A DNA stretch of 64,000 nucleotides from G020354945 sp964570585 (lineage in GTDB: Bacteria; Omnitrophota; Gorgyraeia; JABMRG01; JAFGKX01), in assembly GCA_964570585.1 (NCBI GenBank), contig CAZMYR010000006.1, forward strand, positions 1 to 64,000, given 5' to 3'. The notes beneath the pieces are model-generated. The model was given only the letters and a program-made list of their open reading frames with translations, was not told where the DNA came from and made no database searches. Made by a program: the position numbers and the translations under genes. Positions 49,970 through 57,893 of the stretch are shown in pieces. Each line of letters starts with the position of its first letter. Position 1 is the first letter of the stretch.

Positions 49970-50713
49970 TTACTTCTTCTCCATAAAGACCTTAAATAAA
50001 TCTATCGGGATAGGAAAAATTATGGTAGAGTTATTCTCAGCAGAAATATCTGCCAATGTTTGAAGATACCTCATCTGAAGAGACATAGGCTGAGCCTGCA
50101 TCTTCTCTGCCGCTGCAACCAATTTTTCTGCTGCCTGGAATTCGCCTTGAGCAGCTATTATCTTGGCCCGCCTTACTCTTTCTGCCTCGGCCTGTTTCGC
50201 CATTGCCCGTTTTAACTCTTCAGTTATATCTACATGTTTTACTTCCACATTTGAGACCTTTATTCCCCAGGGGTCTGTCTGTTTATCTAAAATCTCCTGA
50301 ATCTCACTATTGATTCTCTCTCTTTCTGAAAGTAAAGCATCCAACTCTCCCTGTCCTATTACGCTCCTTAATGTAGTCTGTGCCATCTGAGAGGTGGCAA
50401 AATTGTAATTTTGAACTTCATTGACAGCCTTGTTAGCATCCATCACTCTATAATAAACTACGGCATTTACCTTCACTGATACATTGTCTTTTGTTATGAT
50501 ATCCTGGGGTGGGACATCTAATGTTATCAACCTGAGGCTTATCCTGACCATCTTATCGATTGGGGCAAAGACGAGGATTATCCCAGGCCCTTTCGGATGC
50601 GGCAGAAGCCTGCCTAAGCGAAATATTACCCCTCTTTCGTATTCTTTCAATATCTTGATTGAGTTGATAATATAAACAACTATCAAACCTATTACTATCA
50701 ATACTGGATTCAT
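49970..50713 (-). CDS. SPFH/Band 7 family protein (stomatin-like)
   Basis: 247 residues. N-terminal membrane helix (about 3-19), then the SPFH domain (ILKEYERGVIFRLGRLLPHP, DNVSVKVNAVVYYRVMDANK) and a C-terminal coiled coil (KQAEAERVRRAKIIAAQGEF). Such proteins form membrane microdomain scaffolds and are typically paired with NfeD-type partners; here the NfeD-like gene is just upstream with a 14-base gap. GGAGG precedes the ATG. Confidence 0.93.
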   Translation of the reverse strand: MNPVLIVIGLIVVYIINSIKILKEYERGVIFRLGRLLPHPKGPGIILVFAPIDKMVRISLRLITLDVPPQDIITKDNVSVKVNAVVYYRVMDANKAVNEVQNYNFATSQMAQTTLRSVIGQGELDALLSERERINSEIQEILDKQTDPWGIKVSNVEVKHVDITEELKRAMAKQAEAERVRRAKIIAAQGEFQAAEKLVAAAEKMQAQPMSLQMRYLQTLADISAENNSTIIFPIPIDLFKVFMEKK

Positions 50714-50727
50714 CTTGCTCCTCCTTT

Positions 50728-52122
50728 TTAAATTCCTTTCACAATCAGCTTCATCCCCTCTACCCTTATAACCTCTACTGTCTTTCCTTTATTTATGGGC
50801 TCTTTAGAAATAGCGTTCCATACCTCGCCGTGTATAAACACCTTTCCTTTCGGCTTTAAGCTCTTTATCACCTTGCCCTGTTCGCCTATCAGTCCCTCTG
50901 CGCCGGTTTTTACTCTGCGCCTGTGCGTCCTTATAACAACTGCTGCTAAAAATGTGGTAATAGCTGCAGTAGCAACCACTACAGGAATAATTACCTTTAT
51001 AGAAATCCTCATAAACGCATAAGGTGAGTCTATTAATATAACAGAGCCCAGTACCATAGATATTATCCCGCCCAGAGCAAGCAGGCCGAAACCTTGTACC
51101 TGCATCTCTGCAATAAATAATATAAAGGCCAATATAATCAAAGCAACGCCGGCATAATTGGTCGGCAAGGTATGCAATCCGTAAAAGCCCAAAATTATAG
51201 CTATGGTGCCTGCTATTCCGGGAAAACCAATGCCGGGATGGGTAAACTCAAATAAGAGTCCGTAAAAACCAAGAATCATAAGTATATATGCGATTGTCGG
51301 ATTTGTGATAACATTTAAAAATTGCTGGCGTTTATCTAAATCTATCTTTACGATTTCTGCATCTTTTGTCGCAAGTTTATATTCTTTATCATCTACCTTT
51401 ACGCGCCTGCCATTTATCTTAATCAGTAAATCATCGACATCTTCTGCTATCAAATCGATTGCTCCTAAATCTAAAGCCTCTGTCTCAGTTGCTGAGGCGC
51501 TCTCTAAGACCGCTTTTCTTGCCCAATCGACGTTTCTTTTACGGGTCTGAGCAATGGTGCTCACCCAGGCCAGGGTATCGCTCATAATTTTCTCGGACAT
51601 AATATCCTTTTCTTCTTTAATGGGCTCTACCTTTTTATTTTTTCGTGTTTTATCCTCTTCAGTTTTTTTAAAATATTTTATTATTTCTTTTATTACATCC
51701 GAAGTGGACTTCCTCTCTCCCATCTGCACCGGATGGGCAGCTCCTATATTGGTAGACGGGGCCATCGCTGCAATATGCGAAGATATAGTTATAAATACAC
51801 CTGCTGACCCGGCCCGGGCGCCTTTAGGCGAAACATAAACTACCACCGGGACTTTGGAGGCCATAATCTCTTTTACTATCTTTCTGGTCGAACTTAATAA
51901 ACCGCCCGGGGTATCCAGCTGGATTATGAGGCACTGGCCGTCGCGCTGTGCCAATCCTATTGTATTAGAAATATATTCTTCAACAACAGGATTTATGATA
52001 TAGTCGTCTATAGTTACAAGGTAGACCAGCTTTGGTTTTTCTTGCGATGACGCCCCTGTTGTAAAGACTAAGAAAATAACTACGGGGATAATAAATATAA
52101 AAAGATATATTCTTTTGCTCAT
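50728..52122 (-). CDS. NfeD family membrane serine protease (ClpP-like, long form)
   Basis: 464 residues. Signal peptide about 1-26, ClpP/SppA-like domain about 30-240 with the nucleophile region ARAGSAGVFI (Ser near 107) and LIIQLDTPGGLLSSTRKIV, then four membrane segments (about 265-385) and a C-terminal NfeD OB-fold (EGLIGEQGKVIKSLKPKGKV, HGEVWNAIS). In long-form NfeD proteins the protease cuts stomatin partners. It precedes the SPFH gene in one operon. Confidence 0.92.
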   Translation of the reverse strand: MSKRIYLFIFIIPVVIFLVFTTGASSQEKPKLVYLVTIDDYIINPVVEEYISNTIGLAQRDGQCLIIQLDTPGGLLSSTRKIVKEIMASKVPVVVYVSPKGARAGSAGVFITISSHIAAMAPSTNIGAAHPVQMGERKSTSDVIKEIIKYFKKTEEDKTRKNKKVEPIKEEKDIMSEKIMSDTLAWVSTIAQTRKRNVDWARKAVLESASATETEALDLGAIDLIAEDVDDLLIKINGRRVKVDDKEYKLATKDAEIVKIDLDKRQQFLNVITNPTIAYILMILGFYGLLFEFTHPGIGFPGIAGTIAIILGFYGLHTLPTNYAGVALIILAFILFIAEMQVQGFGLLALGGIISMVLGSVILIDSPYAFMRISIKVIIPVVVATAAITTFLAAVVIRTHRRRVKTGAEGLIGEQGKVIKSLKPKGKVFIHGEVWNAISKEPINKGKTVEVIRVEGMKLIVKGI

Positions 52123-52134
52123 AAGTTTCGTTAT

Positions 52135-52863
52135 TTAGCTCACTTCTTCAGACACGCAGGCAACCTTTCTCATATTATCCAACCTGCCAAAACAGATTAA
52201 CTTATCGCCTAAGTTAATTTTTACCCCTGCTAATGGGTTAGTAATATATTGTCCCTCCTTTTCAATAGAAAGGACTAATATATCTTGTCGTTTTAATTGC
52301 GATTCTGACAATGTCTTGCCCGATAAGGGATTATTTTTGCGAATCTCTATCTGCGATACACCATATCCGCCTGAGGTAAGTAAAAACTCCTCAAACGATA
52401 CAGGTTTTATTATCTTTTTATCCAACATTCTTTGTTTTGCTTTCTTCATTATATAATCGCCGATTTTTGCATAAGTTATTACCTTATAAACAATTAAAAG
52501 GGCTATTAAAATAAGGATAAAATTAATATAGGGGATAAGAAAAATAGGTATAAATTTACTAAGATGCGGTATAAAAAAGACAGGAGACGATGCCCCTTCG
52601 CTAATTGAGCTGACCAAAGTAGCGATGAGGGTTACCAATCCTGCGCTTCCGAGTACCATTAATGCAGATGCAATCTTTCTGCGCTGGTCATGAGCGGCTA
52701 TCAATTCCGCTTCTTTGGTAGTAAAACCTGTTCCGGTAAACGCAGAAAGGGCCTGAAATCTGGCTTGCTTTGGATTAAGCCCTGTAATCTCAAATGCGAC
52801 CGCACCGACTTTTATGGCTATGAAAGATACTACTATAACAATTAAAAAAAGGAAGAGGCTCAT
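52135..52863 (-). CDS. Membrane protein with pore-loop-like segment and RCK-C (TrkA-C) domain
   Basis: 242 residues. Two N-terminal membrane segments (about 1-24 and 65-90) separated by a loop AFTGTGFTTKEAELI, which resembles the pore loop of TrkH/Ktr-type potassium channels, a third at about 108-130, and a C-terminal RCK-C domain (about 160-240, KNNPLSGKTLSESQLKRQDI, NLGDKLICFGRLDN). It may be a minimal ion channel or a channel subunit gated by a bound ligand. Upstream gene of the SPFH/NfeD pair, 12 bases away. Confidence 0.75.
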   Translation of the reverse strand: MSLFLFLIVIVVSFIAIKVGAVAFEITGLNPKQARFQALSAFTGTGFTTKEAELIAAHDQRRKIASALMVLGSAGLVTLIATLVSSISEGASSPVFFIPHLSKFIPIFLIPYINFILILIALLIVYKVITYAKIGDYIMKKAKQRMLDKKIIKPVSFEEFLLTSGGYGVSQIEIRKNNPLSGKTLSESQLKRQDILVLSIEKEGQYITNPLAGVKINLGDKLICFGRLDNMRKVACVSEEVS

Positions 52864-52869
52864 TTTATT

Positions 52870-52985
52870 GCTCCTTAGTTATAAAATAGTTTAAAAAGTT
52901 ATAAAAGTTAAAAAGTTATAAAAGTTAAAAAAGCCATCCCATTTTAAACCTTTTAAACTTTTGGAACCTTTGAAACTTTCTAACC
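52870..52985. repeat. Self-complementary micro-repeat array (AGTTATAAAAGTTAAAA type)
   Basis: Repeated AAAGTTATAAAAGTTAAAAA followed by complementary TTTTAAACCTTTTAAACTTT. Lies between the RCK-type gene and the next hypothetical gene. Confidence 0.8.
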
Positions 52986-52987
52986 GG

Positions 52988-53269
52988 TTACAGGCAGGTT
53001 GATGTTTCTGCAATAGACCTGTTAATTCCATCTATTGTTTTAAATATATCAGAGCGCTGCGGTTTTGGTATCTTAAATAAACATTTTATTAAAACATCAT
53101 CGCAATTTATAATGCGCTCTCTGATTTCAGCAAAAGCGACTGTAATATGAAAAACCGTTGGAGAGTAATTTTCTTTTATGGCAAAAGAAAATTCTTGGGC
53201 CAGACAAGTAGAAGTTGACAGACTTATCAAAATTATCAAGGATATAAAAATTAAAAATGTCTTTTTCAT
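52988..53269 (-). CDS. Small exported protein of unknown function
   Basis: 93 residues. Signal peptide about 1-24 (FLIFISLIILISLSTSTCLA followed by QEFSF), then a short mature domain with four cysteines if the terminal one is counted (NCDDVLIKCLF ... ETSTCL), which could form disulfides. No family recognised. Its start overlaps the stop of the LOG-like gene by four bases. Confidence 0.65.
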   Translation of the reverse strand: MKKTFLIFISLIILISLSTSTCLAQEFSFAIKENYSPTVFHITVAFAEIRERIINCDDVLIKCLFKIPKPQRSDIFKTIDGINRSIAETSTCL

Positions 53270-53736
53270 TTTATTAACCTCAAGGCTGATGAAACAGCCT
53301 CTTTAGCAGTTTTTGCAACAACTATATCCTTTCCTTTACAGTAGTCTTTAACATTTAACGGCCAAGTATTTAAACCGATTACCGGCCTTCTATTTTTAAG
53401 GGCTAAACCAATCTCAGAAAGAGTGCCAAATTCACCGCCAATAGCTATGACTGCATCTCCGGAGGAAGCTACTATAATATTTCTGCCGTCTCCCATGCCG
53501 GTAAGGATACTGATATCGGTATAAGAATTGCCTTCTGCGCTCTTTAATCCCGGCAATATCCCTACAACAGTGCCTCCTGCCTTTTTAGCTCCGCGAGAAG
53601 CGGCCTCCATCACTCCGCCCATGCCTCCGCAAATAAGAGCGGCGCCGGAATGGGCTATTTCAGCGCCAACTTCCTCTGCCAATTTAGCCTCTGTCTCATC
53701 GCACACACTACTGCCTATAACCGATATCTGTTTCAT
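53266..53736 (-). CDS. TIGR00725-type LOG-like protein (Rossmann-fold, phosphoribohydrolase-like)
   Basis: 156 residues with the SLOG/LOG glycine signatures ALICGGMGGVMEAASRGAKK and AIGGEFGTLSEIGLALKNRR. The PGGxGTxxE motif of LOG enzymes is here IGGEFGTLSE, so nucleotide monophosphate hydrolysis is possible but not assured. A second, larger LOG protein is at 63006-63671. Confidence 0.85.
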   Translation of the reverse strand: MKQISVIGSSVCDETEAKLAEEVGAEIAHSGAALICGGMGGVMEAASRGAKKAGGTVVGILPGLKSAEGNSYTDISILTGMGDGRNIIVASSGDAVIAIGGEFGTLSEIGLALKNRRPVIGLNTWPLNVKDYCKGKDIVVAKTAKEAVSSALRLIK

Positions 53737-53745
53737 GCCAGTAAC

Positions 53746-53799
53746 ACCGCGTAGGTGTAGTAAGTAGGCCGGATTCGCTTACCACACCTACCCGGTGTA
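53746..53799. repeat. Inverted repeat downstream of the TIGR04073 copy 2 terminator
   Basis: ACACCGCGTAGGTGTAGTAAG pairs with CTTACCACACCTACCCGGTGT with two mismatches, closing on GGCCGGATT. Lies in the 53737-53901 gap, which holds no convincing gene. Confidence 0.65.
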
Positions 53800-53819
53800 A
53801 AAATAGGTATAAAGAGAAC

Positions 53820-53842
53820 AGGGCTATCTTTAAAGATAGCCC
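53820..53842 (-). terminator. Probable intrinsic terminator of TIGR04073 copy 2
   Basis: GGGCTATCTTTAAAGATAGCCC is a perfect 22-base hairpin, about 60 bases past the stop codon on the minus strand, followed by a pyrimidine-rich TGTTCTCTTTATACC. Confidence 0.6.
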
Positions 53843-53901
53843 CCTCCCTTATAAACAATCTATATCTTCCGCCGAGCCAATATAAGCTATTTAGTCCCAG
53901 C

Positions 53902-54234
53902 CTATTCTGCCACCTCAATCATCTCTGGTTTAATTAAGGGTTCCGGTTTATTTGAGTCAAGAGGAAACGTGGCAACATCCAATGCTCCGGAAGCGGTCCT
54001 GGCAAAGGCGTTAAGAACACCTTTAACTAAACCCACAGTAATGCCTAAAAATGGGTTGTTGGTATCCTTGGTAACTTTGATTATAGCATCCGGTACTTCT
54101 GTCCAACCTAAAACTATATTCTTCCCGCCGCGTTCCAGTTTTTCTGTTCCTATCTTTATAGGTTCGGCTGCCATAGGAAGCGTTATTCCAAGGATTATAG
54201 CAGTTACTAGTGCTATTATAAATACTCTCTTCAC
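53902..54234 (-). CDS. TIGR04073-type exosortase-associated exported protein (copy 2)
   Basis: 110 residues from a GTG start with AAAGGAGGTG in front. Signal peptide about 1-22 (LGITLPMAAEP). The mature part KLERGGKNIVLGWTEVPDAI and NNPFLGITVGLVKGVLNAFA, then TASGALDVATFPL, matches the same family as 29218-29577. A promoter is upstream and a terminator downstream, so it is a single-gene unit. Confidence 0.82.
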   Translation of the reverse strand: MKRVFIIALVTAIILGITLPMAAEPIKIGTEKLERGGKNIVLGWTEVPDAIIKVTKDTNNPFLGITVGLVKGVLNAFARTASGALDVATFPLDSNKPEPLIKPEMIEVAE

Positions 54235-54311
54235 TTTTCACCTCCTTTAACTAATATAATCAGTTATGCTTGTAATAATAGCAAACCGATTTCTTCTTCT
54301 ACGCTCTATAA

Positions 54312-54340
54312 AATATAACATAAAATTACCGTCTATGCAA
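54312..54340 (-). promoter_or_regulatory. Promoter of TIGR04073 copy 2
   Basis: Minus strand TTGCAT (54340-54335), 17-base spacer, TATATT (54317-54312). Predicted leader about 70 bases to the GTG start. Confidence 0.6.
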
Positions 54341-54364
54341 GTATTTTTCTAAAAAAATATCAAT

Positions 54365-54424
54365 TCCATCACCACCACCGCTTTCGCGGGGGTAAACTTG
54401 TCCCCGTGAAAACGGGGAGTGGGG
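54365..54424. repeat. GC-rich double hairpin after the M48 protease gene
   Basis: CCGCTTTCGCGGGGGTAAAC and TTGTCCCCGTGAAAACGGGG carry two stems (CCGCTTTCGCGG-like and CCCCGTGAAAACGGGG). On the minus strand it follows the M48 stop closely and is trailed by a T-run at 54346-54360, so it may end that transcript. Confidence 0.65.
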
Positions 54425-54428
54425 AGGG

Positions 54429-55535
54429 CTAAATCTTTGCCTTCGCTGCATTTATTCTCCTGGAAGCCGGGGGATGGTCATAGAAAAATATCTCGACTAT
54501 CCTCGACGGGTCAGGATCAGAAAGATTCTGTCTGGTCAGTTTTTCTATAAGCGAAATGAATGCTAAAGGCCTTCCTGTCGACTTTATTGCTTCTGCATCT
54601 GCCTGCGATTCAAAATATCTGCTGACTGCATTCTGCAACGGCGTGACTATTAAATTAAAACAGGTAAATATAAACGCTAATACCGGAAATGCGCTTATAT
54701 CGTAAACCGGCAAATTTATTATATTATTAAGTATAATGTCATAAGATAAGTACACTGAGAGAAAAGCAAGTATAGTTATTATTAAACTAAACAGAATGAG
54801 TTTCCAGAAATGGTGGTATTTATAATGGGCTAATTCATGGGCCAGGGTTGCTTCTATCTCCTCCGGCGAATAACTACTCAAAAGAGTATCTGATAGCAGT
54901 ATCCGTTTTGATTTACCGATACCGGCCAATGCAGCGTTTGCCTTTTTAGTCTTGGCTCCGAGTCCTATTCTGTATATATCTATAACTTTAATACGCGCTT
55001 TTTCAGCCAGGGCAAGAAGCTTATCTTTTAAATCCTGGTCTTCTAACTTCTCTAATTTATAGAACAACGGAAGTATAAATATGGGAAATATCTTGGCAAT
55101 AAGAAGGGCAAAGAAGAGCCAGAAAATAGAGGCCCACAGCCACCAGGTGTAAGAGAAGTTCCTTATGAAAATATATAAGACTTCGAGCATTACAAGATAT
55201 AATAATCCGCCAATCAATATCCTTTTAAAGTAATCCTTAAGCCATGATGAAAAATTCTGGCGGGAAAGGCCGAATTTATGCTCTAGCCTATAACCACTGA
55301 AAAAATCTAACCAGAATACAAAGATGTTAAAAAAGACACTTAAGATAATTGCATAGATAGCTATTATGATAATTTCTTTTGAGCTAAAATAATCGGCAAT
55401 GGATTTAAATTTAAAAGATAAGCCGCTGAATTGAACCGTTAATAGAAAGACGAGCGTAAATCCTATTTCAAAAAGAGCGAGGTTATGCTTTGTTCTTGAG
55501 TATCTCCTGGCTTTCTCTAAATTGGTATCTTGCAT
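54429..55535 (-). CDS. M48 family (Ste24/CAAX-type) membrane metallopeptidase
   Basis: 368 residues, about seven membrane segments. Zinc motif HELAHYKYHH (about 230-239) preceded by YSPEEIEATL, and the third ligand in YFESQADAEAI (about 310). Membrane zinc protease of the Ste24 clan, which acts in membrane protein quality control. Ends next to a hairpin repeat; one base separates it from the bifunctional nuclease gene. Confidence 0.92.
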   Translation of the reverse strand: MQDTNLEKARRYSRTKHNLALFEIGFTLVFLLTVQFSGLSFKFKSIADYFSSKEIIIIAIYAIILSVFFNIFVFWLDFFSGYRLEHKFGLSRQNFSSWLKDYFKRILIGGLLYLVMLEVLYIFIRNFSYTWWLWASIFWLFFALLIAKIFPIFILPLFYKLEKLEDQDLKDKLLALAEKARIKVIDIYRIGLGAKTKKANAALAGIGKSKRILLSDTLLSSYSPEEIEATLAHELAHYKYHHFWKLILFSLIITILAFLSVYLSYDIILNNIINLPVYDISAFPVLAFIFTCFNLIVTPLQNAVSRYFESQADAEAIKSTGRPLAFISLIEKLTRQNLSDPDPSRIVEIFFYDHPPASRRINAAKAKI

Positions 55536-55536
55536 A

Positions 55537-56013
55537 TCAGGCCTTGAAGAAATCCTCAGGCTTTAGATTCCCAAGATTCTTCTTGAAATCCTTTAATTCT
55601 TTTTCGGTGATTGGTTTTTGAATAACCGGACATTTTTCAAAAACAATATCATTTACGAAAATCGGGGAATTGGTTCTAACGGCCAGGGCAATGGAATCGC
55701 TGGGGCGGGAATCTATTTCTATTATATTTCCGTTAACGGTGAGGGTTATTATGGCGTAAAAGGTGCTGTCTTTAAGGTCGGTTACCGTAACTTTTTTTAT
55801 ATTTACATTTAATTTATTTAATATATTTGTCATAAGATCATGAGTTATCGGCCTTGGAAATTTTTGCCCATCAAGCTTAGCGCCGATTGCCATTCCTTCC
55901 GCAGGTCCTACCCATATCGGTATAAGCCTGATGCCGTTTATCTCCTCTAAAGTAACAAGGTATTGGCCTAATTGAGGTATTAATGCTACTGAATATACTC
56001 TTACCTGTTTCAT
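55537..56013 (-). CDS. Bifunctional nuclease family protein (DUF151)
   Basis: 158 residues. The BFN domain fills the protein: LVTLEEINGIRLIPIWVGPA, EGMAIGAKLDGQKFPRPITH and IEIDSRPSDSIALAVRTNSP. Members have been reported with RNase/DNase activity, and the biological role is unclear. Upstream of the M48 protease gene with one base between. Confidence 0.9.
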   Translation of the reverse strand: MKQVRVYSVALIPQLGQYLVTLEEINGIRLIPIWVGPAEGMAIGAKLDGQKFPRPITHDLMTNILNKLNVNIKKVTVTDLKDSTFYAIITLTVNGNIIEIDSRPSDSIALAVRTNSPIFVNDIVFEKCPVIQKPITEKELKDFKKNLGNLKPEDFFKA

Positions 56014-56055
56014 CCCGCACCTTTCATTTATTCCCGCATCTTTTTAACATCATTA

Positions 56056-56949
56056 TTACAATCCTAACGTTTTTATAGCCCGGGGGTCGCTTCGCCAGTT
56101 TTTTAAAACTTTAACCCATAAATCCAAAAAAACCTTTTTGTTAAGCAATTTTTCAACCTCATCTCTTGCCAGGCTGCCGATTTGTTTTATCATACTGCCA
56201 TTGCGTCCGATAACGATGGCTTTTTGTGAATCCCTCTCTATGTATATACATGCCTTTATATAAATAATATCTTTGTCTTTTCTAGGAGTCATCTGTTCTA
56301 TCAAAACCGCTATAGAATGAGGGACCTCCTGCCTTGTCAATTCAAGGGCCTTTTCTCTTATTATTTCAGAAACGCGAAAGTTGATATCTTGATCTGTAAT
56401 CGGCTCTTGGGGATAATATTTATCGCCGAAAGGCAAGTATTCTAAAACCTTATTTTTCAAAACCTCCATATTATCGCCTCTTAAGGCAGAGATGGGTATG
56501 ACCTCTAAAAATGAGTAATCCGTTGATAAATTCTCAATCATCGGCAGCAATTTTGACCTTTTCATAATATCTACTTTGTTAAGCAGGGCTATGGACGGAA
56601 TTTTTGAATCGCTTACTAAATCAAACAATTTTTCGTCCTCTCCCCTTATCCCTGACGCTGCATCGACTACTACTAATAAAAGGTCTGCATCGCTCAAGAC
56701 GGCCTTTGCTTTCTTGACCATCTCTTTTCCCAATCTAAGGTGAGCTTTATGTATACCCGGCGTATCTATAAAAACTACCTGCGCATCTTTAGTAGTTAAT
56801 ATGCCGCGGATATTATTCCTTGTCGTTTCCGGCTTGGAGGAAATTATAGCTATTTTCTGACCAAAAAACCAATTAAGGATTAAGGATTTGCCCACATTGG
56901 GCCTGCCTACAATCGCTACAAAACCCGATTTAAGCCCTTTACTAATCAT
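56056..56949 (-). CDS. era: GTPase Era
   Basis: 297 residues. G1 GRPNVGKS, G3 DTPGIHKA, G4 NKVDIMKR and a C-terminal KH domain (IYIERDSQKAIVIGRNGSMI, KQIGSLARDEVEKLLNKKVF). Binds the 3-prime end of 16S rRNA and assists small-subunit maturation. Encoded directly after the elongation-factor-like gene, which fits a ribosome-related operon. Confidence 0.96.
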   Translation of the reverse strand: MISKGLKSGFVAIVGRPNVGKSLILNWFFGQKIAIISSKPETTRNNIRGILTTKDAQVVFIDTPGIHKAHLRLGKEMVKKAKAVLSDADLLLVVVDAASGIRGEDEKLFDLVSDSKIPSIALLNKVDIMKRSKLLPMIENLSTDYSFLEVIPISALRGDNMEVLKNKVLEYLPFGDKYYPQEPITDQDINFRVSEIIREKALELTRQEVPHSIAVLIEQMTPRKDKDIIYIKACIYIERDSQKAIVIGRNGSMIKQIGSLARDEVEKLLNKKVFLDLWVKVLKNWRSDPRAIKTLGL

Positions 56950-56960
56950 ATATTAGGCTT

Positions 56961-57542
56961 TTATCCTGTTACCTTATATACAATATCTCCTCCGCGCACT
57001 TTGTCTTTCACTAAAAGACCTACCTCATCACCCTTCTTTGCCTCTTTGATAGGGTTATTATCTATCTGCATTGAGGTGACCTGCTCTTTAAAATCTGTGG
57101 TATGGCCTTTGATATGTATTGTTTCACCTTCAGTAAGTGCGTCTTTTAACTTTATCACAGCAGCATTTACATGTGGAAAGAAATGCGTTATTTCGCCGAT
57201 TTCCACCTCTTTAGGCTCTGCCTCTTTGGGTTTCTCCTCTACCATTTTACCCCTCCTTTCTATTGGGACTTTTAGTTTTTTAGACCTTTTTAATTTTTTA
57301 GGTTTTTTCTTTAATCGGACTCTTCTTTTAGTTGTTTTTTGTATTTTTTTTACCCTACGGGCATTTCGCTTCTTTATCTTTTTCTTCTTCAGCGGCCTCG
57401 ATATAAATTTTCCAAAAATCGCTTTAATGTTTTTGGCTATTTTTCTTCTTTTGCGGCGTTTCTTAGGAGTTGTTTTCTTTGAACTGGCCCACTTTTTGTG
57501 TGTCAGCACTACCTGTTTGCTTCCAAAAAATCCCAATGCCAT
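56961..57542 (-). CDS. Translation elongation factor-like protein with very basic N-terminal extension (two possible starts)
   Basis: The frame encodes 193 residues. The last 94 (from the ATG at 57245, which has AGGAGGGG in front) form a compact beta-barrel domain like EF-Tu domain 2 (VEIGEITHFFPHVNAAVIKL, HIKGHTTDFKEQVTSMQIDN). The first 99 are extremely Lys/Arg-rich (KKTTPKKRRKRRKIAKNIKA, RRVKKIQKTTKRRVRLKKKP), resembling a histone-H1-like or ribosomal tail. The ATG at 57542 also has a ribosome site, AGGTGA. I infer either one fusion or two products from one gene. Followed by era. Confidence 0.75.
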   Translation of the reverse strand: MALGFFGSKQVVLTHKKWASSKKTTPKKRRKRRKIAKNIKAIFGKFISRPLKKKKIKKRNARRVKKIQKTTKRRVRLKKKPKKLKRSKKLKVPIERRGKMVEEKPKEAEPKEVEIGEITHFFPHVNAAVIKLKDALTEGETIHIKGHTTDFKEQVTSMQIDNNPIKEAKKGDEVGLLVKDKVRGGDIVYKVTG

Positions 57543-57687
57543 AACAAATTCACCTATAATATGCTATCATATAACAATACCATTTTCAATAATTATGTGT
57601 GAATTATGTGTGAATTCCAAATATTGTTACCACAACCGACCTTTTCTTCATTGTTTTCCCTTCCTTATTAAAAACGCCTCAAGCGAA

Positions 57688-57888
57688 GCAATCGCCTATG
57701 AGCAGCGATAGCATTTTTTAGCATTTTGCGAGCTAATGTAAATGAGCGACGCAAAACACCCTCGGGGTGTTTTGCCAAAGCGAAGCAAAAATAGTGTCTG
57801 ACGAAGCCCGAAGGGCTTCAGGAGTTATTTTTGCTTAGTGAGCAAAATGCGTTAAAAAAAAATGCGTGCTGCGAATAGGCGATTGCTG
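57688..57888. repeat. 200-base palindromic element with nested stems
   Basis: The arms AAGCAATCGCCTATGAGCAGC with AGCATTTTTTAGCATTTTGC, and the distal complement TTGCTTAGTGAGCAAAATGCG with GCTGCGAATAGGCGATTGC, pair around inner hairpins CAAAACACCCTCGGGGTGTTTT and GAAGCCCGAAGGGCTTC. A partial copy is at 10617-10690. The 57543-57893 gap holds no gene; the part next to 57542 carries a tandem ATTATGTGTGAATT. Confidence 0.82.
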
Positions 57889-57893
57889 AGCGC

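Noticed and set aside
53733..53918. 61-codon minus frame downstream of TIGR04073 copy 2
   Set aside because: It reads through the terminator hairpin and an inverted repeat, with no ribosome site.
57001..57711. 236-codon plus-strand frame over the basic elongation-factor-like gene
   Set aside because: Antisense of Lys/Arg codons reads as Phe/Leu-rich protein and only looks like a membrane protein.
57688..57888. tRNA or known structured RNA
   Set aside because: I found no cloverleaf with a T-loop TTCGA pattern or a known RNA family; it fits a long palindrome better.
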